Source of the DNA: Rhynchopus sp. YZ270_cl-10
Taxonomy: Eukaryota; Euglenozoa; Diplonemea; Diplonemida; Diplonemidae
DNA: 64,000 nucleotides
Assembly (NCBI GenBank): GCA_964035575.1
Contig: OZ037871.1
Location: forward strand, 496,001 to 560,000
Reading direction: 5' to 3'
Below are positions 1 through 12,726 of this stretch, in pieces; position 1 is the stretch's first letter; every line of letters starts with the position of its first letter. The position numbers were made by a program, and so were the translations under genes. The notes beneath the pieces are model-generated. The model had not been told where the DNA came from and searched no databases. It worked only from the letters and a program-made list of their open reading frames with translations.

Positions 1-197
1 GGGAGGGTCCATTCGAAGCTCCCACTCCCTTTGTGGATGCGCACGTTGTCACGCTGCCGGGTCACATCCCACAACCGCCCCTCTGACACAAACTCATGCG
101 TTGGATGCGTCAGCCTTCGCCTCTTCACAGCATCCTGTTGCCGCATCCCTTTCTTATGAGAAGGGATATCAATCCCTGCAACCTTCTTTGGCGGCAT
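1..197 (-). CDS. 5' end of an unknown gene running off the left edge
   Basis: An uninterrupted minus-strand frame starts at the ATG at 197-195 and runs to base 1 without a stop, giving about 65 residues. The protein begins MPPKKVAGIDIPSHKKGM and is rich in Lys and Arg, with a KRRR cluster, followed by a more ordinary stretch with SEGRLWDVTRQRDN. It has no signal peptide; a nuclear or nucleic-acid role is possible but not shown. Upstream of the ATG the minus strand is strongly pyrimidine-rich, as in front of the other genes here. The codon composition resembles the other genes and differs from the flanking homopolymer DNA. I do not recognise the family. Confidence 0.5.
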   Translation of the reverse strand, partial: MPPKKVAGIDIPSHKKGMRQQDAVKRRRLTHPTHEFVSEGRLWDVTRQRDNVRIHKGSGSFEWTL

Positions 198-1305
198 CGG
201 AAGTGATGATAAGAAGGGAAGAAGGGGGGACGGAGGTGGTGTTGGGTGATAGGAAGAAAGAAGAGATTTGCTGAGAAAGGTGACTGTGTTAGTGATGTGT
301 TGAGAAGGGGGTGTGTTGTGTGTATCCTTTTTTGGTATGTGGTGGGGTTGGGTTGAGAGAGAAAATGGATGGGGGAGGGAGAGGAGGAGGAGGAGGGAGG
401 AAAGGGACGCCAGGAAATTTTTCTTTTCTTTTTCTCCTAGAAATTCTACTGTTGAAAAAAAGGGAAAAAAGAAAAAGAAAAAAAAGGGGGGAAATTTCTC
501 TCGAAAAAAAAAAAGCACATCAGAGAAAAAACCCCATCACAGCACACCACTACTACTTAGGAAGTGAACTCCAAACTAAGGGGGAGTTGAAAAAAAAAAG
601 GTACGACTTACGAGCAGGAGGGGGGGGAAAAAGAAGGTATGGCTGGTAACAGGCAGGGATGCAAAGCGAGCATCCCCCCCTCGAAAGCTGATAAAAAGCA
701 ACAAAGGGGGGGAAAAAAAGAACGTGGATATAATGCTGTAACGAAAAGTGTCAATCTGGGTGGAGTGCAAGCCTCCGCAGTGCTTAGTCACCTTTCACAA
801 AAAGGTGAAAAAAAAAATACGTTCATCGGTTCTGACTGAAAACCCGGCAGGAAAATCCTAACACGCCCTCCCCATCCCTCTCCCCCACCCTTCCCTTCCC
901 TCTCCAAAACTGCGGTCAAGACTTATGCACTTTCCTACCCAAAATGCAAGAAAAAACACGCAGGAAATGGTTAGAACGAGGGTTCGTCTTTTTGAGAAAT
1001 ACAACCACCACGTACACCCTCCTCCCAACCTTCAAAAACTCTTCACCCCCCCCTCTCCCCCCCCCTCCACCCATACTCCCCGCAGAACTAAATAACTAAA
1101 ACTCTGTCAAGATGGATGCGCCTCTCGTCCACACACATCTTACCACCAGACTTTTGGCAACACAACAAAATTCAAAAAGACTATTTTTAGCCAGTTGTAG
1201 TGTACCAAACCAGTTGAGAGATCTGGGTTGAAGCAACCCAGAAAAAAAAAACACACAATCTTCTGAACCCTTTGCACTACTTTTTGTGCGCACCCACCTG
1301 CCCCA
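198..1305. other. intergenic, purine-rich spacer
   Basis: The plus strand is dominated by A and G runs to about 740, then C-rich runs at 860-900 and 1040-1075. The short open frames here are low-complexity and look non-coding. A copy of hairpin repeat family A lies at about 760-798 (GCCTC core, then GCTTAGTCACCTTT). No gene is visible. Confidence 0.6.
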
Positions 1306-4300
1306 TCAGTCCTCCGACTGTGTATACGATGCGTCTAAGGATGCGTCGAAGCTAGGGGTTTTGCTTACCTTTGGGGTCGTGTCATGGAGCTCTGCTTGCG
1401 TTGTTTGCAGAGGGTCAGCGGCGCACACAGGGCCTCCTGGTGACACAGGTGTGTGGGGTCCGTCCCCCAGCCCGGCACCCAGCGCCATGAGGTCGGCAAC
1501 ATCCATCTCCACACCTTCGCCCGAGTCCGAGTCGTCTGCCGTCTCGTACTTAAACTCAGGCTTGGACTCCCAAGGCATGTGCTTCTTGTGTGTATAAAAT
1601 CCAACCAAAAACGCAAAAATCGCACAAAGCACGCCAACACTGATAACCACGCCTACACTGCCGATTGAAACTGTAGATTTATTTTTGTTGTTGGATACAG
1701 GTTGCATCATTCATTACAGTAGGATAAGAAACTTGGCGACCAAATAATATTGGCGGATTTTTGGGGGTTTTCTTGCAATGACTTTTTCGGAACTCCCCAC
1801 CCTTTAACCCATATTTAGCACACACACACACACAGTGCTATTTTCTAAGACACCATGGGACGTCATGAGGTTGGATGTCAGACAGACGGCAGAAGTCAGC
1901 GAAGCCGTATACGAAATGAAACCATTCCGAACTCGTGGAAATGTGCGAGCGTTTTGATGAAACTGCCTCGCCGCCGAGCCGAGTAGGAAGCGTGCAGCCG
2001 GCTCCGAGGACACCTCACCGCCTCGTAACCGCCAACGACACCATGGCACCGCCCACATCACGGACTGCGGCAAACGTACAACCGCCGTCACTCACAACTA
2101 CAAACAAACGAGGGTGCGATGCGACGTGCAAGGGCTCGGATCGTGAAGGAGTGCAGCACTGGTGAAGTGAAGGAGAGGACACCAGCGAGGAGACCGTCCG
2201 CGCCAACCGCAGAGCAGACCAAAGTCCTTCAACGACTCAGGAGCGCAGTTAGGAAAGAGGGGGTTATGTCTATCCCGCAGTGCCCGTACTGTGAAGAGGA
2301 TCTTCAAATTGAAGTTGACCCACGAATGGGCTCGATCGAGGTTGTTGAGGCACGGAGACGGGTGTCCTCCGGTTCTGTGGTGAATGAGCAAGCCTCGGCA
2401 GAGAAGAGGAGTGAGATGCGCGAAGAGCTGAGGGACGTTTCTGCTAAAGCTTTGACAAAGTTTTTGTGTCTCCCTTCGGCTCACCATGTGTATCTTTGGG
2501 TGGCTTTGGGCAGCGTGGCGCGGAACTAATGTTCAACTTTCTTTATAGATACGCTGCACCTGGTGCACTGAAGGGGCACCTTTTTTGTGCTTGTGCCAAT
2601 AAGAACCGCCATCCCACCAAATAACTTGTCGACCAAATAATATTGGCGGATTTTGGGGGTGTTGTAATTGGAAAAAATTTTGGTCGCCAATATTATTTGT
2701 ACAAATTTGTCCTACTGTAATTAGATAGGTTATTTGCAAATGCGAGGAACCTTTCAAATATGAAAACCGGAAAAGTAACAATACATACATATCGCACTCG
2801 AGGAGCTGGTACACTCACCGACGACATCCCCGGGGTCGGTGTTGCCGTCGCTACGTGCGCTGCACCGGAGCACACCACAGCGTTCCCCTTGCCATGCTTC
2901 GATGCTGTCGAGACACGTGTCGATGTCACACAGAGGTGCATCAGTACTGTTGCTGCGGAAGTTCTCCGCACACTCACATATGCAACCCAGGGATACGTAT
3001 CCGGACTGTAGAATAGAGAGTGGGAAGTGGGAAGTGAACGGTGGAAGGTGGGATAGCATGACATCGTAAAAGTATTGCAAACGGAAAACAGAAAAACCCC
3101 GACCAAAAAAAGTGAAGTTATTACTGATGCAGGCACCTCCGACTGACCCACGTACGATGCCAGCCCCGGATGAAAGCACAAAAAAAAGGAGAAACAGTGT
3201 TAACACTTCTTATGAGGCACATTTATGCATCATTGTTATGATGTCTGGTTGGGGTAAATGGGGGAGACGAATGCGCCGTACAAAACAAAGAAAAGTTTTA
3301 TAAGATGATCCTAAGCCTCTCGTGCTTAGTCACCTTAGAAAGATGATGGGGGGTTGTTGTGGATAATGGCATACAGGTTTTCCATGCAGACTGCAGTCTG
3401 CTGTGCTGCAGAGCGTGTCTGGGATGCACGTCTTGTTGTCGTCGTTGGCGTTCAGGAGGTACCCCGTTGCGCACTGTGTGGGGTGGTGTTTCCAGATGCA
3501 GATTTTCATTACTGTCGAACGGCGCAATCAGAATGAAGGCACATTTTTCGCAATATCTCTTTCTAAATTGAAATCTAACATAAAACACTGAAGACTCAAG
3601 ATACTCCACCTTGAGTAGCTAGGCAACACAGATCACCATTCACCATAGATACATCCCTCTCTAAGCCCTAGGATAGATACACAACAGATTAGGGGAAAAC
3701 AAAGAGTTTAAACGTGCTAAAATGCATCTCAGTCGAGCTCATGCAAAGGGTGGGTCGTGGAAACAAATAGTCTGGGCTAAAAAAAAACACGGTTTTTTAG
3801 TTCCGTACAGAACCACACATAAAATTCTGGCTTTTTCTTTTTTAGGAAAGATTTACATACTCCAAGACATTGACATGCAGGGGTTGTCCAATGAGCTGGT
3901 AGCTCTACACAGTTTACCACAGCAGGGCACAGGTCCTGTTCTTCCTTGAGGTCGTATGAGGGGATGCCGAAGGAGCTTTTTAGGAAGACGCTTAGACCGT
4001 TCCGCAGCTTGGCTGCGGTTTCGAAACTGGCTGCGTCGGCAAAGCCCTCTGCCCAGGTGGAGTCGAGCATGGTCACCTCAACCGCAATCCGGATCGACCC
4101 TCTGTAGATGTGCATTCTATAGTCCGGCGCTACCCCCGAGGACTCCTCATCTATGATACTCCTTGCTGCAGAGGCAAACAACGTTTTGTTCCCATCCGAC
4201 AGTGCAAGGTATTCATCGTACACCGCGTCGGGGAAGATGTACACTATTCCACGTGGTTTGGCCTCCTCCTGGTCTTGACAAGCATTTCCTTGCCATCCCT

Positions 4301-7300
4301 TTGGGCATACACACGAATGCTCATCCAATCCATTTTCAGGCCACCGACACTCACCTCCATTCTGACACTTCGGGCAGGTGCATTTCTTTGCAACACAGAG
4401 TAGGTCATCCGCGCACACACACACCCCAGGTAGCGTATGGTCCACCGCAATGGCCTCTATGTTTGTTGCAGAGAAGACACATGGAACCCCTTTCGCAGCG
4501 TCATCCGCAACGACACAACGCTGCGCGGTGCCACGCTCGGAGACCCCCATGTATCCAAGAAGTGCTTCGAGGATACCGCTATCCTCCAGCTCTCTTGCCA
4601 AAACAACGACCACAGAGAAGAAAGAGGAGACACCCAGCGCAGTGGTCGGCGGCTCAACACGAAAGGTGATTGACTGTGGTACAATTTTCCATGAGATGCT
4701 TTTATCGGTGCTGTGCACGATGTCCCCGCCACGAAGCGCTGCCATGAGGTTCGCCTCTAACGCTTCGGAGAACTCCGCAGCGCTGGAGACAGGGTGTTTG
4801 ATCGCAAGCGAGGTAGTGGAGACTACAAAGGAAATCAACTCTGAGGCATCATCCAATGTACCAAGGCTGTCCTGCGAATAGGAGAGACCCTGCAAGCAGA
4901 GCGACGCATCACCCTGTGGAGGGTGTTCCGAGCAGCGTCCAGACTCTTCGCACCGCGCAGGCTCGTCTTTGTCGATGTGGCTGCAATGATGTGTTTTTGG
5001 GCACACACAGATTCCATTCTCACTGGTCGAACCATATCCACAGGTGCCCCCTGCGGCAGCAGATTCTCCACAGCCGAGGGTTCTCCTGCACGCCCCGTTG
5101 TCGCAGAAGAGGGAGTCCGATTCGTTGTGGGGCTTGCATTTGCAGGTTTGTGTGAGAGGGTCGTGTATGAGGTGCGATTCGACGCATTCATATCCGGTGC
5201 CGATTTCGTCGCATTTTTTGTTCAATGTGCATACTCCTGGGGTGCCTCTGCAGGTGAGGCCAGGGAGGCAGCGGCATTGGTTGTCGATGAGGGAGGAGTC
5301 CTGGCAGAGCAGGGCGTCTGTTACGTGCGCGACGGAGTCGCAGCGGTAGCGGAGCTCCTTCCTGCAGAGGAGGCCTGCTGCGAAGGGAGTGGGGATGAAG
5401 CCGTTGCCGCACAGTGTACAGCGGCAGAAGGCAATGTCGCCGGCTTCGTTCGTTTTGTCGCATCCTTCGAAGATGTCAGGCAGACAGATCGCACCGCTCG
5501 CAACCGGCGCCGCCACCATAGGCGCAGTGTGGAACCCACTGCAGTCCGCCTCCAGATGCGGTCCATTGGCTGTGTCCACAGAAGCATTCGCATTCTCACA
5601 CTGAATGTCAAAACGGCTCTGTGAATATATCGCCCCCGTCGCAGACTCAGGAATCTTCCACAACCGATACGAATCCCGCAGCCTAAAGTCCCAATGCACG
5701 ACACTATCATCCGCCTCCAGGAAGCTGTCTGTATCCCTATTGTACACACACAGCGACGAAACCCTGCCCAACAGCGCTCGAGACGACGCATCAAATCCAT
5801 AGTATTGATGCTGTACCGACCCTATCACGACAATGACGGGGGTGTCCACTGGGACTTTGACGTCATTGTGCGCGGCTGTTGTGAACTGCATTGAGGAAAA
5901 GGCGGACTCGACGGGCCTCAGAAGCAGATCAGCAACGTGGAGGGCGCATGCCGTGAAGGTGAGGCCCTGACCTTCGTCTACAGAAATGGAGGTGCAGCTG
6001 CCGGGTGCCAGGGCAAGGCCAAGGCTGACCCCCGATACACACATTGTGTCAATAACGCTGCCCGCCATCTCTTCGTCCTGTCCCTGCGAGAGAGCCAAGG
6101 AAGACGCTGTGCGTGCAGTGCTCGGAGCAGGCGCAGGTGTCTTGAAGGTCTGCTTGCTCAGCACCTCGCGCATCCCGTCCACAGCGCGTGCCATCATGAG
6201 GACAGCAGAGCGGTAGATAACACTCCCAACGCGGATCGAGCGAAGAACCTGAGCCATGGCGAGAAAGGCGTCTTCACGGTCGCCATCTTTTGCGTCGTGG
6301 GTGACCTGAGGATTGTTGGGTCAGATATTGACAAAATGACAAAAAAAACACCTCAAAAGTACCAGAAAAACATTTGGCATGCTACCTCCAGAAAACCCTA
6401 CTATTTCAAATACCTAAACTGACCACACCAAAAAGGGGGGCATGGGGATACCTCAATCTTCAACACCTGGGCAGCACTGTTCACCGCTTCGGCGATGAGT
6501 GCGGTGTGCGTCGGGGAGCTGTCCTTTGTTGTCCCTGGCAGTGCTTTGTGGAGTGCCGCTAATGTACTGGTTGTGCCACGGACCAGCGCCGAGGCTGAGG
6601 CGTTTGTGAGAACCTCGAGCTGCTGCAGCACCTTTGCGTAGAAGAGAAAGTCGTGCACCCCCACAGTCACATCCTTATACAAACGTTCGATGATACGGTC
6701 CTGCTTCTCCGTCTCACTGGGCATGCTGTTCTTACCCACAATGATGTCCACGGTGTTCACCGAATACGCTTCAGCACCCTTCACATCCACACCCACACAC
6801 CACACCGCAAGACCATACGCCACAGGGGAGATTTTCGGCATATTAAACGTAAACCGCGCATTCTCCTGCACCTCTGTCACATCCTCATACTCATCATCTG
6901 CAACAGAATAGACGCGAAGTACATAAGACAACGGAGTGTTCGTATCTTCGAATCCGGTGCATTCAATTAAGACGGATCCATCAATGCTATCGGCGACAAC
7001 AATGGTGTCGGTGGTTTCGATAGGAACCGCGTCAACTTCGTTCATCGCCGCAAGAATTTTCCCCTTTGTTTCAAATACATTAAACGTGACTGTCACGCTT
7101 TCTGACAAAGTTCCAGTCGTAGGGACAAACTCTGGGGGTGCGTTACCCTCTCTTGGATCACTCCACGAAAGCGTAGCTGTACAGAGCAGGGAGTCTACAC
7201 CCAACCCACGCACCACTGTTGCGTTGATGCTAACGTACGCTTCGGAGGAGGTGTACACGGTATTGGTTGCGTCTGTTGTGTCGTGGCAGACCCACGACCG

Positions 7301-10300
7301 TACTATGGCAGCCTTAGTAAATGCTACAGCATCCGACCCTTTTCCTGTCAACACCGCAGAAAGAATGAATCCCTCTGCGGAAGACTCATGCGTATCCACA
7401 ACCGCCCGATTGTTTGCAAAGACCTCCAATAAAGGATCAATTATCGCCCCAATGACGATATTCGTTATCTCAACCTCAGGAGAAGCAGATGTAATAAGAT
7501 CTTCTAGGGCCCATTCTGAGATGAGTGGGAAATATGGAGAAAATGGGTTTTCTCGGGCATCAGTAAAATCCAAGCTTTTACGAGAGTTGTAGAAGTTGAG
7601 ATAAGCTGAACTCTGTGCAAGAATATCTTGAGTACGCCGTGGAGTGTATTTCAGAGAAAGCTTCGCGTGTTTAGTGGCAAATCGAGAGAAAATATCGGAT
7701 GCAAACTCCTGTGTTTCAAGCGTGAACTCATATCCAAAGGAGACCTCTTCTGACTCAAACGGATCAGACGCTACATCCACCCCTTCAGCAAATCCCAGAT
7801 CCACCAAAAACTTTTTCTCCAACCCCCCCACTGTGACGTACCGCTCATCCCCAGCGACCTCTACCGCAATGTCCTTCCGATACCCAGGCACAATCTGCCC
7901 TGCAGCGTCCTTCATCCGCAGCGAGCAGCCTATGGGGTAGGAAGGGAACAATACGAGGTCCTGGTTTTCTTGAAGGTTTGCATAATACTCTGCAAGGGTG
8001 GCATCGATGCTGGCACTGCCGGTGGGGGCGCAGCTCAGAAGCGAGGTAGCGGCGCTTCTCGCAAAGGCGGTAAGAGGCATTGGTTTGGACACAACGTTAC
8101 TCTCATACAACGGCGGCGCCGTCCCCATGTACACAACAGGCTCCGTCTCTCTGAAGTAAAACTCTGCCGTCCCGGTCCCCCACCACTCCGCGCCTATCCC
8201 CACGCAAGTAACAGGGGTGTTCTGTGCAGAGGTAGTTGAAGGTGTAACATCTTTTGTAAATACAATGGCGCCAGCCATAAGGTCGTTCACCACCGCCCCA
8301 TCTTGCCCCCACGTTGTGTACACATTTTTGAAATTTGTTGTAAAAAATGGTGATTCGCTTGGTCCCCGTGCACTGCTTATGTTCTGAAATAAAGAGGAGA
8401 CCCGAAGGACGTATGTCTCTGGGAAGAGTAGTGCTGGGACGACAACCCTGCTGGCGGTGGAGACGGCGCGGACGTAGCAGTACCGGATGTCGGAGACCCC
8501 TGAGGCGTTGGGGAGGTTGTAGTCTGTGAAGGTGAGGCGTTCGTCGTAGCGCTCTGGGTCCTTCGAGTAGATTTTGGTGTCGGGTACTGCCGCTGCTGCG
8601 ATGGGCTCGGAGACAGAGGCCTCCTCTATATTGGAGGCGAAGGGCGAAGCTGGGCAGATCATCTGAAATGCCGACATATCTGTCTCAAAGGCATACGCAA
8701 ATGTCATGTACACGACTGCCCCTGTCTGACTCGTTGTAGTAGAGTATGCAGTCACAGCCTCCGACTGCGCCGCACTGCCTTGGTTCTCGAGCGACACGAT
8801 ATTCACAAAATCGAATTCAAGCGCACCCAAAAACTCCTGCCCCGACACCGCTACACGCTTCAGGCGAATGCTCTCTTCCTCCAACATGAGCGCAACTTTT
8901 TCCTGAGGCAACACACTGACCCGCATATCGAGAGTCCGGTTGGCATTGAGGTCCATATTGCGGATGACAAAGCCGTACACTACAGGGGTGGGTGAAAGAA
9001 GAGAGTCGACCCCAGTCTGCAGAATGGAAGGGTACGAGGAGACGTTCCACCCTGCGTCTGCGAAGGCAATCTCAAGGGGAAGCAGGAGACGGCAGTTTGG
9101 GCAGTCCGCGACGGTGGGGGTGACCTCGCAGAGAAGCGTTGCGCCCATTGCGACGAAGGGCAGTGTGCAGTCGGTGCTGTCGCAGGCAGACACGAATGGG
9201 AACGACGCATCGCCTGGCTGCGTCCCCTCAGGCGGACACCGTATCACCATCCCCTCTGGATAGCCCTGCTCCACCGACAGAGTGTTCGTCGCCTGCACCG
9301 TCAGATGCGCCCACGCATCAGACGCATACGTCGCAACCACATGGTACAACCCTTCTGCCGCAAAAGGCGGCAACACCGCTTTATACACCCCAAGGGTCTC
9401 CCCCTCTGCCTGCACCGCACGCACCAAGTCCCGCGTCGTGCCTGTCACTTCCAAGTGTACCTGTGCGTCAGCATGAGTGCGTACTAAGAGTCCATCCGCA
9501 TCGCGTGCAGTGAAGATGCACACCGTGCTCTTCCCAGTCATGAATGTCTGTAGAGGAATGCTGTGCACCTGGCAGACCAGAGAGGAGGTGAATGTGTCGA
9601 CGCGGTCCTCAGCGGAGGGGGTGACGGTGGCGAGGGTTGACGTCGCGGTGAGGGGGTGTGTAGGCGAGATCGTTGGCGTCGCTGTCGGGAGTGTCTGCGT
9701 CAGTGTTGCTGACGGGGTGGGGATGTGGCAGTAGTCTGCGATGTCTGCTGTGTACGGCGTGAAGGGGCGCGATGCGTTCCAGCAGTCGTCCCCACATAGG
9801 CAGAAGTACAAAAAACCGTGCTGCCCAGCATCTCCAAGGTCGGGATTTTCTGTAAGAATGCCGCCATTCGAACTGGGCTCGTCTCCACAAGCCGCGTCCG
9901 AAGACCTGCACACATACTCATCCCGGCACTCCACCTTGAAGAACCTATACGGGCTGGTCAGACTCAGCTGCGCACAATCTTCCATACTAGACCCTTCGCA
10001 GTAGCCGATAAAGTTGTCCCCAAGCCCCTCAGTCGCACTGTCCACCTGAATCACACTAGGAACGTCGTCCTGGGTGAGACCCTTGCAAGCAACCTTCTCA
10101 AGGCAGCCTGTAGCAGTGAATGCCCCACCAGAGACGAGACAGGTCAGTTTAATAGTTGCTCCAGTGGGAAGAACGCTGTCATCATTGCACCGGACAACAC
10201 TCTGGCAGGTGCTCACTGTGTCGCAAATGTCGGTGAAGGTGACACCCAGCCCGTTGATTGCTGCGCACGTATTTTCTTCGCAACAAGCCGCCGCCGCACC

Positions 10301-10444
10301 ACACGTTACAGTGCAGTTGGGACTAGTGGACACAGAATATGACTCGGGGCATGTGTCAGTGCACACCACCACACCACAGTCACCCACAGAGAACAAAAGG
10401 AAGACACTCAAAACCGTATATCGCCGCAACGGAAACGAACGCAT
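1306..10444 (-). CDS. large modular surface protein, REJ-like and EGF-like regions, one C-terminal TM
   Basis: Five exons join in phase: 10444-6452, 6305-3861, 3473-3375, 3005-2819 and 1670-1306, giving about 2,362 aa. Exon 1 opens with a signal peptide (MRSFPLRRYTVLSVFLLFSV), then Cys-rich segments, a Thr/Ser/Pro mucin-like linker near residues 250-280, and a long region resembling the receptor-for-egg-jelly (REJ) module of polycystin-1 relatives. Exon 2 carries Cys-rich repeats and a clear EGF domain (CQNGGEC...CVCPKGWQGNAC). Exons 3-4 add another EGF-like unit. Exon 5 has one hydrophobic segment (VGVVISVGVLCAIFAFLVGF) and an acidic Ser-rich cytoplasmic tail. There is no polycystin channel domain. 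It is probably a cell-surface adhesion or receptor protein. The REJ assignment is by eye. The exon 2-3 junction is the weakest: an alternative donor (GTAAAT) also gives an open frame. Exon 5 matches by phase but lies beyond a transposon-bearing intron. Confidence 0.65.
1717..2717. mobile_element. 1-kb TIR element with TA flanks inside the last intron of the REJ-like gene
   Basis: The ends are inverted copies starting CAGTAGGA(T/C)AA, and both sides are flanked by TA (1715-1716 and 2718-2719), as expected for a Tc1/mariner-type 2-bp target duplication. The ends share the core CAAATAATATTGGCG, which is repeated again in inverted orientation near the right end (2630-2700). No transposase is recognisable, so this is most likely a non-autonomous element. 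Confidence 0.6.
2119..2529 (+). CDS. 136-aa ORF inside the 1-kb TIR element, unrecognised
   Basis: This plus-strand frame opens at an ATG (2119) and ends at TAA (2527-2529). The product is charged and Arg-rich at the N-terminus, has a CPYC motif near residue 55 (SIPQCPYCEEDLQIEVDP), and has an acidic/basic helical-looking C-terminal half. It lies wholly between the inverted ends of the TIR element and opposes all host genes. It could be cargo of the element, a remnant of its protein, or chance. Only one CxxC is visible, so a zinc site is unproven. Confidence 0.3.
   Translation: MRRARARIVKECSTGEVKERTPARRPSAPTAEQTKVLQRLRSAVRKEGVMSIPQCPYCEEDLQIEVDPRMGSIEVVEARRRVSSGSVVNEQASAEKRSEMREELRDVSAKALTKFLCLPSAHHVYLWVALGSVARN
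3302..3338. repeat. hairpin repeat family A, copy in REJ-like gene intron 3
   Basis: AAGATGATCCTAAGCC is followed after a short loop by GCTTAGTCACCTT, an imperfect inverted pair. This is among the cleanest copies. It lies inside the intron at 3006-3374. Confidence 0.6.
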
Positions 10445-12665
10445 TCTACCGGCAGGTGGTGGGAGATGATGAAGGCCAGAACCCTCCGTCTCACTTGAAG
10501 GGCCGGATGTGTAGAGGTGCCACCTTGTTTGTTTGTTTGTTTGATTTCTGTTAAAACCTCACGTTATTCTTTTGTGTATGTCTCCTGACTTTGGTTTAGG
10601 TGGGGGTGTGTTCAATGAGTCCGCGCTGAAGGTATGACTCAAAAAAATCTTCGAGAAAAAAAAGTGCACACAAATCTGTGAGATTCCATTGATGTGTCCT
10701 TCATTTGAAAGACTGAGGTTCTTTGCAGAACTGATGTACCCTTTGAAAGCTGGTGATTGAAGGAGGAAAAAAGACCTTTTTTTTTTTTTTTTTTTGAGTG
10801 GGTGTATTGTTTTGTTGTTGCTTTTTTTTTTTTTTTTTTTTGTTTGTTTTTTTGTGTTCTTATCTTGTGGGGAGGGTGTGTGTTTTTTTTTGCATGGGGA
10901 TGGGGATTTTTTTCCTTCTGTTCTCGCCTAAGTAACCCACCTGGGGTGGGGGAAACGTAGGGGTTTTTGCTCTTCTTTTTTTGACCCTAAAAATAAAAAA
11001 CCTTTTCTTCATCCAGAGTCCCTTCTGATCGTTGCTGAGAACGGGATGTAATGACACTAAAAATTTGTTTTGAACAAAAAAAAAAATTACTGAGGAGCCC
11101 ATTTTAAATTGGCTTCCAGATCAAAAAAAAAAAGAGAAAAAGTTTGGGGGAAAAAAAAATGGTTTGTTGGAAATATACTCCACACAGAAGCAACCATTAA
11201 TGATTCCCCTCCCATCCTTTCTTCAGCCCCCAAAAACAATAGAGTTTACTTGAAATACAACAGCCCGCAAGATGAATGTACCTCACAGAATACAAGGGGT
11301 GTCTTCCCCCCTCCCCCTCCACACTCCCCCTCCCCCCACCCCTTTTTCCGAAGAATTGTCTTTAATCTCTTTCCAAAAGAAATCCAAATTATCCGAATTT
11401 TTTTTTTGTGAGGGGAGAGGAGGGGAGGAGGAGATGGAAATAATTGTTTATTTTTATCAGCGATTTTTTTGTTCGCATGACTTTTTTTGTTTTTTGTTTT
11501 TAGATCCAAACGGCGTTGGAACCTATCAATAAGGGTAGAATCAATTTCGGGGAGAGATGGACGGAAGGCTAAGAAATGATGAAGAACAGGCTGCTCATCA
11601 AAGTATTGAGAGTGCGAAGCCAAAAGGGGGGGAAAGATAGTGCATCCAAAAAAAGAAAAAGAAAAAAAAAATCCTCACCGGACACCGGCGGACATGAACC
11701 ACTCTCAAAAAGAAACACACCGAAGGGTGAAAGCACCTTGCAGAAAAAATGCAGCAAAATTTGTAAGATAAATGTACCTCTCTCTGTACAAATCTTTAAG
11801 GGAATGTTGAAATTTAAAAAAGGGGGGATGACAAAATAGCACACACCCAACACACAAATAAGAACAGGGGATGGGGCAAGAAAGATGCAGGATACCTAAG
11901 AGAGAGCATCCTCGTGTAAAGGGGGTGAGAAGGGCGATGTTGGTGAAAGGGGGAATACGGCATTTTTTTTTTTTTTGTTTTTTTTGTTTGTTTGCGTGTC
12001 TTTTTTTTTGTTGTTGCAGCTCCCCGGTTGGCGCCTGATGGGTCTTTACCAGCATATTGTACAATATAAATGGTGATTGTCAACAACCCAGTTCACCCAT
12101 GGGTTCTCCCGTGGACCGTTGACCGCACCATAATACATTGCACTTCGATACTGATAACCCCAACAGAAGATTCCAACTATTCCAACACAGTTGCCATTCA
12201 AGGGGGTTTTTTTTTGGAGAAAGAGGTAAGTTGTGCACACAAGGCCACGCTCGCTTTGCTCTGATAAAAAAATAAGTCACAAATAGTGAAAAAAAATGGA
12301 GGGAAAAACATGTGAAGAAGAGGGAGGGGAACACACAGGGGAATTACCTACTAAGAGAGGGGAGAATAAAAGGGTTTTGAAAAAGACCACAGCTGAAAAA
12401 GGAGGGGGGAGAAAACTTCGAGTTGTACAGGTAAGATACTGTTGTACACAAAAAGACACATCTTTTTTTGAAAACTTGTTTTAGTGTAGACACCCAAGGA
12501 TAAAATCCACTATTTTTTTGTTGTTGGAATAGCAGGCTATTGCCAAACGGGTTTACAGGTTTTGCAATTTTTTTCCGGGATTTAGGAAATAACCTGGAAT
12601 AGTCGCCGACTCTGTGGTTCTCCCTTGATAAATCGTTCGGGAGTTTGTAATACTTGCTTTTTTTT

Positions 12666-12726
12666 TGATAAATTGTTGGAGTAGTGTAATTGTCTCGGTG
12701 GTGTCGCCACAGTTGTGCATCTCCAC
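12666..12726. repeat. repeat F, copy 1
   Basis: A 61-bp unit beginning GATAAATTGTTGGAGTAGTG and ending GTGCATCTCCAC, repeated at 13982-14044 with about 7 differences. The GGAG and CTCC ends could pair. Confidence 0.6.
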
